Shown one piece after another: positions 1 to 8,413 of a stretch of 64,000 nt of DNA. Origin of the DNA: Parabacteroides goldsteinii (lineage in GTDB: Bacteria; Bacteroidota; Bacteroidia; Bacteroidales; Tannerellaceae); the NCBI RefSeq assembly GCF_015550595.1, contig NZ_JADNBB010000010.1:62001-126000 (forward strand), read 5' to 3'. Position 1 is the stretch's first letter; every line of letters starts with the position of its first letter. The notes beneath the pieces were generated by a model. The model was not told the origin of the DNA. It ran no database searches and worked only from the letters and a program-made list of their open reading frames with translations. The position numbers were made by a program, and so were the translations under genes.

Positions 1-182
1 CGGACAGATTCTTCACCACGTAAATGGAAATTACAATGTAGTGCTATACAAGAATAATCCAGCTGCACAAGTAAACCCAGCAAGGCAACCGAATCGGCTC
101 CCCCGCTAAATCCAACCAAAACAGGCCTGTTATCGACCAGCAACTGCTGTTTTTCTATGTACGCACGAACAATATTCCTCAT
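1..182 (-). CDS. tilS: tRNA(Ile)-lysidine synthetase, N-terminal part (runs off the window)
   Basis: The reverse strand from an ATG at 182 reads an N-terminal helix, then VLVGFSGGADSVALL, which is the PP-loop ATP-pyrophosphatase signature (SGGxDS), and then LHCNFHLRGEES. The PP-loop followed by this HxNFxLRG-type segment is what TilS shows. The enzyme ligates lysine to C34 of the AUA-reading tRNA-Ile in the cytoplasm. Only about 60 residues are present, so the C-terminal domains cannot be checked. Another PP-loop enzyme is possible but less likely. Confidence 0.8.
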   Translation of the reverse strand, partial: MRNIVRAYIEKQQLLVDNRPVLVGFSGGADSVALLGLLVQLDYSCIALHCNFHLRGEESV

Positions 183-194
183 TTGATTACGCAA

Positions 195-238
195 TTATGG
201 CTTTAGCCAAACAATTTATATTTCAGCTAAAGCCATAA
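195..238 (-). terminator. Hairpin between the zinc-ribbon gene and tilS
   Basis: A perfect 13-bp inverted repeat (TTATGGCTTTAGC and its complement) with an 18-nt loop fills the gap between the zinc-ribbon gene stop (260) and the tilS start (182). No uridine run follows on the minus strand, so it may act as a weak terminator or an mRNA-processing or stabilising stem rather than a full intrinsic terminator. Confidence 0.45.
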
Positions 239-259
239 ACTATTATTTACTTATGTAAA

Positions 260-1024
260 TTATTCTTCTACACCAGCCAGTTCCGGGTCGATCATAATAC
301 GTCCGCAATATTCGCAAACGATTACTTTCTTACGCAACTTGATATCCATTTGTTTCTGGGGCGGGATCTTGTTGAAGCAACCACCACAGGCATCACGTTG
401 GATATAAACAACAGCCAAACCGTTACGAGCCCCCTTACGGATACGCTTGAATGCAGTAAGCAAACGTGGTTCAATTGTAGTTTCCAGCTTTTTAGCCTTT
501 TCGCGCAGTCTTTCTTCTTCCTGCTTTGTTTCAGAAATAATTTCATCCAGTTCGCTCTTCTTCTGAACCAGATCAGCCTTACGACCATCCAATCTTTCAG
601 TCAGCTGGGCAATTTCTTCTTTCTTATGACTAATCGACTCACCGAATTCGCGGATCTTCTTTTCAGAAAATTCTATCTCAAGTCCCTGGAATTCGATTTC
701 TTTTGACAAGTTATCAAATTCACGGTTATTACGTACGTTATCCAGTTGCGATTTATATCTCTCAATCAGACCGGTAGACTCAGTGATTCTGTGTTTCTGT
801 TCAACAACAGCATTCTCATAATCCTGGATCTCCGTCTGATAGTTCTGAAGACGGGTTTCCAATCCTACAATCTCATCTTCCAGGTCCTGAACTTCCAGGG
901 GAAGCTCTCCACGAAGCGTTTTGATCTTATCAATTTCAGTCATCATCGTCTGAAGTTGATACAGCGTAGAAAGCTTTTCTTCAACTGTATACTCTTTTTC
1001 AGCTGATTGTTTATCTGTAGCCAT
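260..1024 (-). CDS. C4-type zinc-ribbon coiled-coil protein (DUF164 / zf-RING_7 family)
   Basis: 254 residues. Residues 10-185 are almost continuous charged heptads (long antiparallel coiled coil). The C-terminus has two Cys pairs (CGGC near residue 213 and CEYC near residue 238) separated by the conserved NKIPPQ segment; together they form a zinc ribbon. This arrangement matches the CT398/Rv2229c family, whose molecular role is still unsettled (nucleic-acid binding or an export-related role has been proposed). It lies one base downstream of the Nif3-like gene, a pairing common across bacteria, so the two are probably co-transcribed. Confidence 0.85.
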   Translation of the reverse strand: MATDKQSAEKEYTVEEKLSTLYQLQTMMTEIDKIKTLRGELPLEVQDLEDEIVGLETRLQNYQTEIQDYENAVVEQKHRITESTGLIERYKSQLDNVRNNREFDNLSKEIEFQGLEIEFSEKKIREFGESISHKKEEIAQLTERLDGRKADLVQKKSELDEIISETKQEEERLREKAKKLETTIEPRLLTAFKRIRKGARNGLAVVYIQRDACGGCFNKIPPQKQMDIKLRKKVIVCEYCGRIMIDPELAGVEE

Positions 1025-1025
1025 T

Positions 1026-2123
1026 CTATAAATATTTTACCGGGTTTGAATTAACATTTGAAAAATGTACGGCAAAGGTAGGGAATTTTTTCGATATTAT
1101 GTTATAAAAGATGTCTTTTGTACATACTTCTGACTCATAATGGCCTATTACAGCCAACAGAATACTGTCTTCAACATCGTAAAAGTCATTGTATTTAGCT
1201 TCTCCGGTGATGAAGATATCCGCACCATATGCAATCGCATCCTTAATCAGAAATGCACCGGCTCCACCACACAAAGCTACTTCACGTATCGGTTTACCGG
1301 TAAAAGCAGAATGCTTCACGCACCCCACCTGAAACAGTCCTTTGATTCGTTCGAGAAAACTCAGTTCGTCTTCTTCCACAGGCAACTCTCCCACTACCCC
1401 AGAGCCGACCTGATCCCAGGTATTACTCAACGGATAGAAGTCGAATACCGGCTCTTCATACGGATGCACTGAAAGTAGAGCGCGTGTAATGGTTGCCTTG
1501 CGGAAAGCAGGAAGTATCGTTTCGATACGTATCTCCTTTTCCACATGCAGTTCACCTTGTTCACCACAGAAAGGATTGGTACCTTCACCTGCACGAAAAG
1601 TGCCACTACCTTGCAGATTAAAACTACAGGAGTCATAAGCTCCAACATTTCCGGCCCCGGCATTAAACAGGGTGGTTCGCACCAATTCGGCATATGCCTC
1701 GGGAACAAATGTAACCAGTTTCAACAATACACCTTTCTGCGGACTAAGGACACGTACATTTTCCAATCCGATCAGTTCAGCCAAGCGAAAGTTAACACCA
1801 CCGGCTGCATTATCGAGATTAGTATGCGCAGAATAGACCACCAGATCGTACTTACACGCTCGCATCATGCAACGCTCGATATAGGTGGAACCAGTCAGCG
1901 ACTTAAAAGCTTTAAAGGCTAAAGGATGGTGAGAAATAATCAGATTACACCCCAGTTCTACAGCCTCGTCAATCACTTCTTCCGTGACATCCAGGCAAAG
2001 TAGAGCCCCGGTAGCAGATTGATTTACATCACCTACCTGTACGCCGGCATTGTCAAAGCTTTCCTGCAATGGCAGCGGAGCGTATTGCTCTATTTCTTTC
2101 AAAACATCCTTTATCCGTAACAT
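1026..2123 (-). CDS. Nif3-like dinuclear metal-centre hexameric protein
   Basis: 365 residues. The N-terminal half has LQESFDNAGVQVGD and the ISHHPLAFKAFKSL metal-binding loop. The C-terminal half has AYGADIFITGEAKYND and AVIGHYESE. These are the His/Glu ligands of the bimetal site of the Nif3/YbgI/YqfO family. The length and the insert around residues 120-230 (ending ALLSVHPYEEPVFDF) indicate the long form with a PII/CutA1-like domain between the two halves. The family forms toroidal hexamers in the cytoplasm; GTP cyclohydrolase I type 2 is a frequent but doubtful database name. It sits between aspS (11-bp gap) and the zinc-ribbon gene. Confidence 0.88.
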   Translation of the reverse strand: MLRIKDVLKEIEQYAPLPLQESFDNAGVQVGDVNQSATGALLCLDVTEEVIDEAVELGCNLIISHHPLAFKAFKSLTGSTYIERCMMRACKYDLVVYSAHTNLDNAAGGVNFRLAELIGLENVRVLSPQKGVLLKLVTFVPEAYAELVRTTLFNAGAGNVGAYDSCSFNLQGSGTFRAGEGTNPFCGEQGELHVEKEIRIETILPAFRKATITRALLSVHPYEEPVFDFYPLSNTWDQVGSGVVGELPVEEDELSFLERIKGLFQVGCVKHSAFTGKPIREVALCGGAGAFLIKDAIAYGADIFITGEAKYNDFYDVEDSILLAVIGHYESEVCTKDIFYNIISKKFPTFAVHFSNVNSNPVKYL

Positions 2124-2134
2124 TATGATATATT

Positions 2135-3892
2135 TTATTCTTTCACGTCAACCTTCAAACATAACTCATCCAGCTGTACATCGTCGATCACAGAGGGAGC
2201 ATCAAGCATTACATCGCGGCCTGAGTTATTTTTGGGGAAAGCAATACAGTCGCGAATAGAATCGAGGCCGGCAAACAGAGACACCCAACGATCCAAACCA
2301 TAAGCCAGACCACCGTGAGGAGGAGCACCATATTTGAAGGCATTCATCAAGAAACCAAACTGAGACTGTGCTCTTTCTTCCGTGAAGCCCAGCAACTGGA
2401 ACATCTTATCCTGCAATTTGCTGTCGTGGATACGGATAGAACCTCCCCCCACTTCAACACCATTGATAACCATATCGTAGGCATTGGCACGAACAGCCCC
2501 CGTATCGGTATCCAGCAACGGAATATCTTCCGGTTTCGGAGAAGTAAACGGATGGTGCATTGCATAGAAACGCTGATCTTCTTCACTCCATTCAAACAGA
2601 GGAAAATCAATCACCCACAAGCATACGAATTTATTCTTGTCGCGCAATCCCAACTGACCAGCCACTTCCAGGCGCAGTTCGCAAAGTTGTTTACGGGTCT
2701 TCATCGCATTGTCACCGGAAAGAATCAGGATCAAGTCACCCGGTTTAGCGCCGAAAGCCTCCTTCATCTGTTGCAATGTTTCCTGTGTATAGAATTTATC
2801 CACACTCGATTTCACACTGCCGTCGGCTTCCACGCGGGCATATACCATACCTTTTGCACCTACCTGCGGACGTTTTACAAAGTCTGTTAAGGCATCCAGT
2901 TGTTTACGGGTGTAGTTTGCCGCCCCTTCCACACAGATACCACCTACATAAGCAGCATCATCAAATACAGAGAAACCATGACCTTTCATGATATCCATCA
3001 ACTCAACAAACTTCATTCCGAAACGCAAATCAGGTTTGTCGCTTCCATAATATTTCATTGCATCGTGCCAGGTCATACGTTGGAACGGCTCTTTAATCTC
3101 GATACCACGAATTACCTTGAAAAGGTGTTTCGCCATTCCTTCGAAGATATTAAGCACATCTTCCTGCTCGACGAAACTCATTTCACAGTCGATCTGTGTA
3201 AATTCCGGCTGACGGTCGGCACGCAGGTCTTCATCACGGAAACACTTTACGATCTGGAAATAACGGTCAAAACCGGAAACCATCAACAACTGTTTCAATG
3301 TTTGTGGAGATTGAGGCAGTGCATAGAACTGTCCCGGATTCATACGTGAAGGAACAACGAAGTCGCGTGCACCTTCCGGCGTAGAGTTTACAAGAACCGG
3401 TGTTTCTACTTCCAGGAAACCTTGTTTATCCAGATAGTTACGAACTTCAAACGCCATGCGGTGACGTAGTTCCAAATTTGCACGAACAGCATTACGACGC
3501 AAATCCAGATAACGATATTTCATACGCAGGTCATCGCCTCCGTCAGTATCATCTTCAATAGTAAAAGGAGGCGTTACGGCAGCATTCAGGATATTCAGTT
3601 CTGAAACAATCAGTTCAATTTCGCCTGTCGGGATATTGTTGTTCTTACTTGAACGTTCTCTTACTGTTCCTGTAACCTGAATCACATACTCACGCCCCAG
3701 CTTGTTTGCCTTTTCACAAAGTGCGGCATCTACTTCCTGGTTAAACACCAACTGGGTTATACCATAACGATCACGGAGGTCGACAAATGTCATACCGCCC
3801 ATCTTACGAGTCTTCTGCACCCATCCGGCCAAAGTAACCACCAGACCTTCGTCTGCCAGGCGCAAATTTCCACAAGTTCTTGTTCTATACAT
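2135..3892 (-). CDS. aspS: Aspartyl-tRNA synthetase
   Basis: 585 residues, the usual bacterial length. The N-terminal OB anticodon-binding domain includes [19 protein letters not shown]. The class II catalytic core shows motif 2 ([18 protein letters not shown], about residues 217-234), the GAD insertion typical of bacterial AspRS, and motif 3 ([16 protein letters not shown], about residue 530). It charges tRNA-Asp. Whether it is discriminating cannot be judged from the sequence alone. The start at 3892 is supported by the family beginning MYRTRTCG. It heads the leftward aspS-nif3-zinc ribbon group. Confidence 0.97.
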   Translation of the reverse strand: MYRTRTCGNLRLADEGLVVTLAGWVQKTRKMGGMTFVDLRDRYGITQLVFNQEVDAALCEKANKLGREYVIQVTGTVRERSSKNNNIPTGEIELIVSELNILNAAVTPPFTIEDDTDGGDDLRMKYRYLDLRRNAVRANLELRHRMAFEVRNYLDKQGFLEVETPVLVNSTPEGARDFVVPSRMNPGQFYALPQSPQTLKQLLMVSGFDRYFQIVKCFRDEDLRADRQPEFTQIDCEMSFVEQEDVLNIFEGMAKHLFKVIRGIEIKEPFQRMTWHDAMKYYGSDKPDLRFGMKFVELMDIMKGHGFSVFDDAAYVGGICVEGAANYTRKQLDALTDFVKRPQVGAKGMVYARVEADGSVKSSVDKFYTQETLQQMKEAFGAKPGDLILILSGDNAMKTRKQLCELRLEVAGQLGLRDKNKFVCLWVIDFPLFEWSEEDQRFYAMHHPFTSPKPEDIPLLDTDTGAVRANAYDMVINGVEVGGGSIRIHDSKLQDKMFQLLGFTEERAQSQFGFLMNAFKYGAPPHGGLAYGLDRWVSLFAGLDSIRDCIAFPKNNSGRDVMLDAPSVIDDVQLDELCLKVDVKE

Positions 3893-4096
3893 TTTAAATA
3901 AGATTTATCTGTTTTAATTTCATAATTCAAAAGTATAAACAAAGTGTATCTGTAAAATACAATGATGTACTTTACGCGCAGTCGGTCTGCAAAGATAATA
4001 CTATATTCATTAACTGTAATAATTTCATTGAAATTAAAAGGGAAGTGCAATAAAATATAAAAGAGAAGAGGAAGCACTAATTAAAACAAAACAAAA

Positions 4097-4124
4097 AGAG
4101 AACCAACAAACTCGTTGATTCTCT
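4097..4124 (-). terminator. Intrinsic terminator of tRNA-Pro
   Basis: On the minus strand, directly after the tRNA, there is a hairpin (AGAGAA.CAAC arms, one mismatch, 6-nt loop) followed by a T-rich tract (TTTTTGTTTTGTTTT). This is a classical rho-independent terminator. Confidence 0.8.
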
Positions 4125-4131
4125 TCTTTTG

Positions 4132-4206
4132 TCGGGGTACCAGGATTCGAACCTGGGACCCCCTGCTCCCAAAGCAGGTGCGCTAACCGGACTGCGCTAC
4201 ACCCCG
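4132..4206 (-). tRNA. tRNA-Pro (anticodon TGG)
   Basis: The reverse strand folds as a full cloverleaf. The acceptor is CGGGGTG with TACCCCG and discriminator A, the anticodon stem is CCTGC/GCAGG, and the loop TTTGGGA gives anticodon TGG. The T-arm is CCAGGTTCGAATCCTGG. The CCA end is not encoded. The tRNA-Pro call rests on the anticodon. Confidence 0.95.
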
Positions 4207-4237
4207 TTTTACAACCGCTTTATTGTCGATTGCGGTG

Positions 4238-4268
4238 CAAAGGTAAGCATTTATTTTTAACCACCAAA
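4238..4268 (-). promoter_or_regulatory. Bacteroidales consensus promoter for tRNA-Pro
   Basis: On the minus strand, TTTG (4265-4268), a 19-bp spacer and TACCTTTG (4238-4245) match the Bacteroidetes primary-sigma consensus TTTG / N19-21 / TAnnTTTG exactly. It lies about 32 bp upstream of the tRNA 5' end. Confidence 0.75.
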
Positions 4269-4371
4269 TATTTCGTGTTTTTTTTTAATTGATTACTTTC
4301 GCATCTGTTTTATTATCTCAACTAAAGGGAAAGGAGGAAAAGCAAAGGAAAGAAGAGATCATCAAACATGA

Positions 4372-4392
4372 ACATATTGCAAGACAATATGT
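4372..4392. promoter_or_regulatory. Palindrome upstream of the serine recombinase gene
   Basis: A perfect 8-bp inverted repeat (ACATATTG, 5-bp spacer, CAATATGT) lies 33 bp before the recombinase ATG. Part of it recurs immediately downstream as ACATATCAATATTG. It could be an autoregulatory operator or a recombination half-site pair; the sequence does not decide. Confidence 0.4.
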
Positions 4393-4424
4393 TATAATAT
4401 AAACATATCAATATTGAAAATAGT

Positions 4425-5069
4425 ATGATAATTGCCTATACACGAACATATTCAAACAAGCAACAAAGTGACAATCAAAAAAATGCGATTGAACAATTTG
4501 CAATGAACAACAATATAACTATAGACAAATGGCATAAAGATTCCCGTAGTACTTCTTCTCGTCATAAAAACAGGCTGGAAGAAATAATCAAAAGTATGGA
4601 CGCCGGCGATACGCTGATTGTAGCAGATGTTACCCGTTTAAGCCGAAAATTGATGGAAATTATGCATTTGATTTTGTTACGTATCGAAAAGAAAGTGACT
4701 CTTTACTGCCTTAAAGAAGGATACACTTTCGAAGATAATGTTGACAGCAAAACATTGGCATTTACTTTTGGGCTCGTTTCTGAAATTGAAAGTAAATTGA
4801 TCTCAACCCGGACAAGAGAATCTCTGGAGATCAGTAGAAACAAAGGAACAGCCCTCGGACGACCGAAAGGAACTCCTAAAATGGATCATCTACTTGCACA
4901 GAAAGAACAGATTGAAAAGGAACTCAATGAAGAGAAAGCGACTTATGCCGAACTGGCAGAATATTACCAGGTTTCATTAAGCAGTTTCAAAAATTTTGTA
5001 AGAAACAATATTAGTCCTACGCTTCCCGGAAGAAACAGAACCGGAAAGAAAAAGAAAAAAACTGACTAA
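4425..5069 (+). CDS. Serine recombinase of the resolvase/DNA-invertase family
   Basis: 214 residues. An N-terminal resolvase catalytic domain (residues 1-145) is followed by the LGRPKG linker and a basic C-terminal HTH-like region with a lysine-rich tail. The arginines of RLSRKL and of the E-x-x-L-I-S-x-R-T helix are conserved, as in Hin and Bacteroides Mpi-type invertases. Oddly, where the family has Y-x-R-V-S-T this protein has Y-T-R-T-Y-S: the position of the nucleophilic serine (R+2) is tyrosine and the only serine is at R+3. It may be inactive or use a shifted nucleophile. It stands alone between convergent or divergent neighbours, with no obvious invertible segment beside it. Confidence 0.85.
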   Translation: MIIAYTRTYSNKQQSDNQKNAIEQFAMNNNITIDKWHKDSRSTSSRHKNRLEEIIKSMDAGDTLIVADVTRLSRKLMEIMHLILLRIEKKVTLYCLKEGYTFEDNVDSKTLAFTFGLVSEIESKLISTRTRESLEISRNKGTALGRPKGTPKMDHLLAQKEQIEKELNEEKATYAELAEYYQVSLSSFKNFVRNNISPTLPGRNRTGKKKKKTD

Positions 5070-5075
5070 TTAATT

Positions 5076-5143
5076 GATAAATAAAAAGGGGAATTGAAAA
5101 TAATCGACAGGCTTATACATTTTCAATTCCCCTTTTATTTATC
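5076..5143. terminator. Bidirectional terminator shared by the recombinase and the CoA-synthetase gene
   Basis: A 25-bp almost perfect inverted repeat (one extra A), with a GGGGAATTG core and A-rich/T-rich flanks, lies exactly between two convergent stop codons. It ends one base before the stop of the minus-strand gene. The T tracts on both strands let it serve both transcripts. Confidence 0.85.
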
Positions 5144-7228
5144 TTACTTTTCTATCCTGATCCGCGCGTCAACAGCAAATAAACCTCTATCTGTTGCCAA
5201 TAACGGGTTTATATCCATCTCCTTTATTTCAGATGCAAAACGAAGAACAGTAGAAAGACGGACAATGATATCTGCATACTGTTGCTCATCGATACCTTTT
5301 TGTCCACGGGTTCCCTTTATTATCGGGTAACCCCGCAAAGAATGGATCATTGAATAAGTTTCATCATACGATAACGGAGCTAAACCGTATGATACATCTT
5401 TCAGTACTTCCACGAAGATACCTCCCAATCCGCAAAGTATAACATGACCGAAACCTTCCTCGTACTTCGCTCCCAAAAATAATTCCTGCCCCTTTAACAT
5501 AGGTTGAACCATTATTGCCGTTACATCCGGCAAACGCATCATGCGCTCGAATTCAAACAATAAATGTTCTTCACTACGGATATTTAAAGCAACTCCGCCA
5601 ATATCACTTTTATGTACAGGACCGACAACTTTAGCTACAACCGGGAATTTTACCCGTTTAGCAAAAGCAATCAATTCATCCTTATCGGTCGAAGTGAATT
5701 CTTCCACCAAAGGAATATTAGCCGCCCCTAACAAAGTACGAACCTGTTCAGGTGTAAGATAACCATTAGAAGGTAACTGATCGATAATACGACGCACTTC
5801 AGGTACATTCACCCCATATAATTGAATATCGGTACTCATTGGCTTAGGTGTATTGATCACCCGTGAAAGGGCTGTTCCCAATGTCACCTCATCAGAAAAG
5901 TTTACATGTCCCTTCTTTACAAAACTACGAACCTCCGGCCCTGCTGTCACTATGGAAGGTAATACAGGAAAGATCGGTTTCTTGCATTCTTCCATCTTCT
6001 TATGAAGCACTTCGTATGTTTCATACAGCTTTACCAGACCGGGACTACCGAAAATAACCATCATCAGATCAATCTCATCGAAATGATTCTCGCAATAATC
6101 GATTGCAGTAGCCAGATGTTCAGGCGTACCTGTTCCGATTATATCAATCGGATTACCGACTGCGGCACCCGGATATAATTTCGATTTCAATTCGGCTGCA
6201 ACCGGACCTTCCAGATTAGGAACATTTAAACGCCCTTTAGAAAGAGCATCGGCCAACATAACCGCAGGACCTCCGGCATGAGTAATGATAGCACAATTTT
6301 TTCCTTTCACTTCTTTTAGCGTAAAGATACTAGCTACCGTAGTCAGTTCCTCACGACTAAAGCAGCGTACAATACCGGCTTTACGGAACAAAGCCTCAAC
6401 GGCTGAATCCGAACTGGCTATCGCACCGGTATGTGATGAAGCGGCACGTTTTCCCGATTCCGTACTTCCTGCTTTGATCGCAGCGATATGACAACCTTTA
6501 CGAATCAGAGACGATGCATGATAAAGCAGTTTATCCGGATTCTTGATCTGTTCGATATAAAGCATCTTAATCTTCGAGTCGAGTACAGGATCAAAATTCC
6601 GATCCATATATTCAAGGACTTCTTCCACCCCGATCTGTTTGGAATTGCCAACAGACCATACAGATGAGAAACGTAATCCTTTCGTTAATGCAGACTCGAT
6701 AATAAAGAGCGCCGTACCTCCCGAACTGGAAATAAAGTCTACCCCGTCCGGATGAAACTCAGGTATAGGTTGTGTGAAGACACCATGAAACTTCGTATTC
6801 ATCAGTCCGATGCAATTAGGACCGATCATGGAAGCACCGGCTTCATTTACAGTCGCCAGCATCTGATCTTCCAAAAGGGCTCCCTCGTGAGTCTCTTCGC
6901 CAAAACCGGCTGAAACAACGATAAAAGCTTTTACATTCTTCTGATTGGCCAGTATATCTATAGCCTCAGGACAAGAAGGACCGGGAATTGAAATAATAGC
7001 CATTTCCGTATCTGGTATATCATGTACGGAGTGATATGATTTCAGACCTTGCACATCGTCCTCTCTGGCATTGACAACATACAGTTCTCCTTTATACTTA
7101 CCATCCAGAAGATTTCGCACCAAGCGTCCACCGGGCTTGTGCACATTATTTGAGCCACCTACTACAACGATGCTCTTAGGGTCGATTAATTCTCGGTTAA
7201 TCATAACATTTTGATTAATTAAGTTCAA
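5144..7228 (-). CDS. ADP-forming acetate/acyl-CoA synthetase, fused alpha and beta subunits
   Basis: 694 residues. Residues 10-140 form a CoA-binding Rossmann domain (SIVVVGGSNNVHKPGG). Residues 150-430 are the succinyl-CoA-ligase-like domains, with the phosphohistidine loop ASSHTGAIAS (His266). Residues about 480-690 form an ATP-grasp domain (FPVVAKVVGPVHKSDIGGV). The order alpha-then-beta in one chain is that of single-gene ADP-forming acetyl-CoA synthetases. They turn acyl-CoA, ADP and phosphate into acid, CoA and ATP, giving substrate-level ATP in fermenters. Protein acyltransferases (Pat) share parts of this fold, but no GNAT domain is present here. The substrate cannot be fixed from sequence. 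Confidence 0.9.
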   Translation of the reverse strand: MNLINQNVMINRELIDPKSIVVVGGSNNVHKPGGRLVRNLLDGKYKGELYVVNAREDDVQGLKSYHSVHDIPDTEMAIISIPGPSCPEAIDILANQKNVKAFIVVSAGFGEETHEGALLEDQMLATVNEAGASMIGPNCIGLMNTKFHGVFTQPIPEFHPDGVDFISSSGGTALFIIESALTKGLRFSSVWSVGNSKQIGVEEVLEYMDRNFDPVLDSKIKMLYIEQIKNPDKLLYHASSLIRKGCHIAAIKAGSTESGKRAASSHTGAIASSDSAVEALFRKAGIVRCFSREELTTVASIFTLKEVKGKNCAIITHAGGPAVMLADALSKGRLNVPNLEGPVAAELKSKLYPGAAVGNPIDIIGTGTPEHLATAIDYCENHFDEIDLMMVIFGSPGLVKLYETYEVLHKKMEECKKPIFPVLPSIVTAGPEVRSFVKKGHVNFSDEVTLGTALSRVINTPKPMSTDIQLYGVNVPEVRRIIDQLPSNGYLTPEQVRTLLGAANIPLVEEFTSTDKDELIAFAKRVKFPVVAKVVGPVHKSDIGGVALNIRSEEHLLFEFERMMRLPDVTAIMVQPMLKGQELFLGAKYEEGFGHVILCGLGGIFVEVLKDVSYGLAPLSYDETYSMIHSLRGYPIIKGTRGQKGIDEQQYADIIVRLSTVLRFASEIKEMDINPLLATDRGLFAVDARIRIEK

Positions 7229-7283
7229 TGAATTGGAACAAATATAGTTTTTTTATCTATTCATTCATCGAATCTACGGTAAT

Positions 7284-8054
7284 TTATTTACATTTTGTAC
7301 ACTCTGAGACCAGCCAATCACACCAGGCATCCATTCCGGTACCTTTTGTGGCCGACACTTCAAACACCTGCAAATGATGATTCACCTTCAGGGCATTACT
7401 TTTCAATGTTTCCACATTTGTATCTAAATAAGGAACAAGATCTATCTTATTTATCACACAAACATCGGCTTCGGCAAAAATATGCGGATACTTCAAAGGC
7501 TTATCATCACCCTCTGTGGTACTCACGATCACAACCTTCTTTGCTTCTCCAAGATCAAACATAGCAGGACAAACCAGATTGCCGACATTCTCCACAAAAA
7601 GTATCGATCCGTTTACCGGCGCTAAGTGCTTGACGGCATGATTTACCATATCAGCTTCCAAATGACACCCCGTACCGGTATTCACCTGGAAAACAGGGAT
7701 ATTTAGAGCAGCGATACGGTCAGCGTCATTGGAGGTTTGTTGATCTCCTTCAATTACATATATATGTATTGGGGATAAAGGTGCTTCAGGAACAGTCCCA
7801 ACAAGACGACGGACAGTTTCTTCAAGTAAGGTTGTTTTTCCGGAGCCCGGCGAACTCATCAGGTTCAGGCAAAATATTTCTTTTGCTTCAAAATAACCGC
7901 GATTGCGTTCAGCCAGTAGATTATTGCGCTGAAGAATATCTTGTTCAAGTGTTATAACCTTACCTTCATCGTGATGATGATGGTGGTGTTCATGGCCATG
8001 ACCATGGTCGTGTTCGTGATGATGATGCTCTCCGCATCCGCAAGTTCCACACAT
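7284..8054 (-). CDS. hypB: Hydrogenase nickel-insertion GTPase HypB
   Basis: 256 residues from the ATG that gives the conserved MCGTCGCG start; an upstream ATG at 8084 would overlap hypA and spoil this N-terminal CxxCGC nickel site. Next comes a histidine-rich metal-storage stretch (about 15 His within residues 9-27). The SIMIBI GTPase domain follows, with Walker A SSPGSGKTTLLEE, EGDQQTSNDADR, and the NKID guanine-specificity motif. HypB hydrolyses GTP to hand nickel, together with HypA, to the hydrogenase large-subunit precursor. It is last in hypF-hypA-hypB, 16 bp after hypA. Confidence 0.95.
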   Translation of the reverse strand: MCGTCGCGEHHHHEHDHGHGHEHHHHHHDEGKVITLEQDILQRNNLLAERNRGYFEAKEIFCLNLMSSPGSGKTTLLEETVRRLVGTVPEAPLSPIHIYVIEGDQQTSNDADRIAALNIPVFQVNTGTGCHLEADMVNHAVKHLAPVNGSILFVENVGNLVCPAMFDLGEAKKVVIVSTTEGDDKPLKYPHIFAEADVCVINKIDLVPYLDTNVETLKSNALKVNHHLQVFEVSATKGTGMDAWCDWLVSECTKCK

Positions 8055-8070
8055 AAGCGTTTTGTATTTA

Positions 8071-8412
8071 TTATTTAATAACAATCGATTTCACACGAAG
8101 TTCTTTTCCTTTAATGATTTTAACACAGAAAGAGCCACATTCCGGACAAGAGGCAAATAAAGCGTCCATAGGAAATACACATCCACAGTCGGCACATTGC
8201 CCTTCACCATCGATAATATGCCGTACAATCGTCGCATGTTCAAGCATAGACCCTTTCACAGCACTCTCCAAAGCGAAATCGAGTGTTTGCAGTTCTACAC
8301 CGGCAAGACGACCGATCTCCAATTCCAATTCTTCAACTGCTAACGCCCCACGATCGCGCGCCTGCTCTTCGGCAAGTTCGACGATACTTTGAGCAATAGA
8401 CATTTCGTGCAT
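8071..8412 (-). CDS. hypA: Hydrogenase nickel-insertion chaperone HypA
   Basis: 113 residues starting MHEMSIAQSI, where the amino-terminal Met-His is the nickel ligand of the family. This fixes the start at 8412 rather than an upstream ATG. A C-terminal zinc site is seen in two Cys pairs (CADC and CPEC). HypA delivers Ni2+ with HypB during [NiFe] site assembly in the cytoplasm. Its start lies one base after the hypF stop, so translation is probably coupled. Confidence 0.95.
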   Translation of the reverse strand: MHEMSIAQSIVELAEEQARDRGALAVEELELEIGRLAGVELQTLDFALESAVKGSMLEHATIVRHIIDGEGQCADCGCVFPMDALFASCPECGSFCVKIIKGKELRVKSIVIK

Positions 8413-8413
8413 A

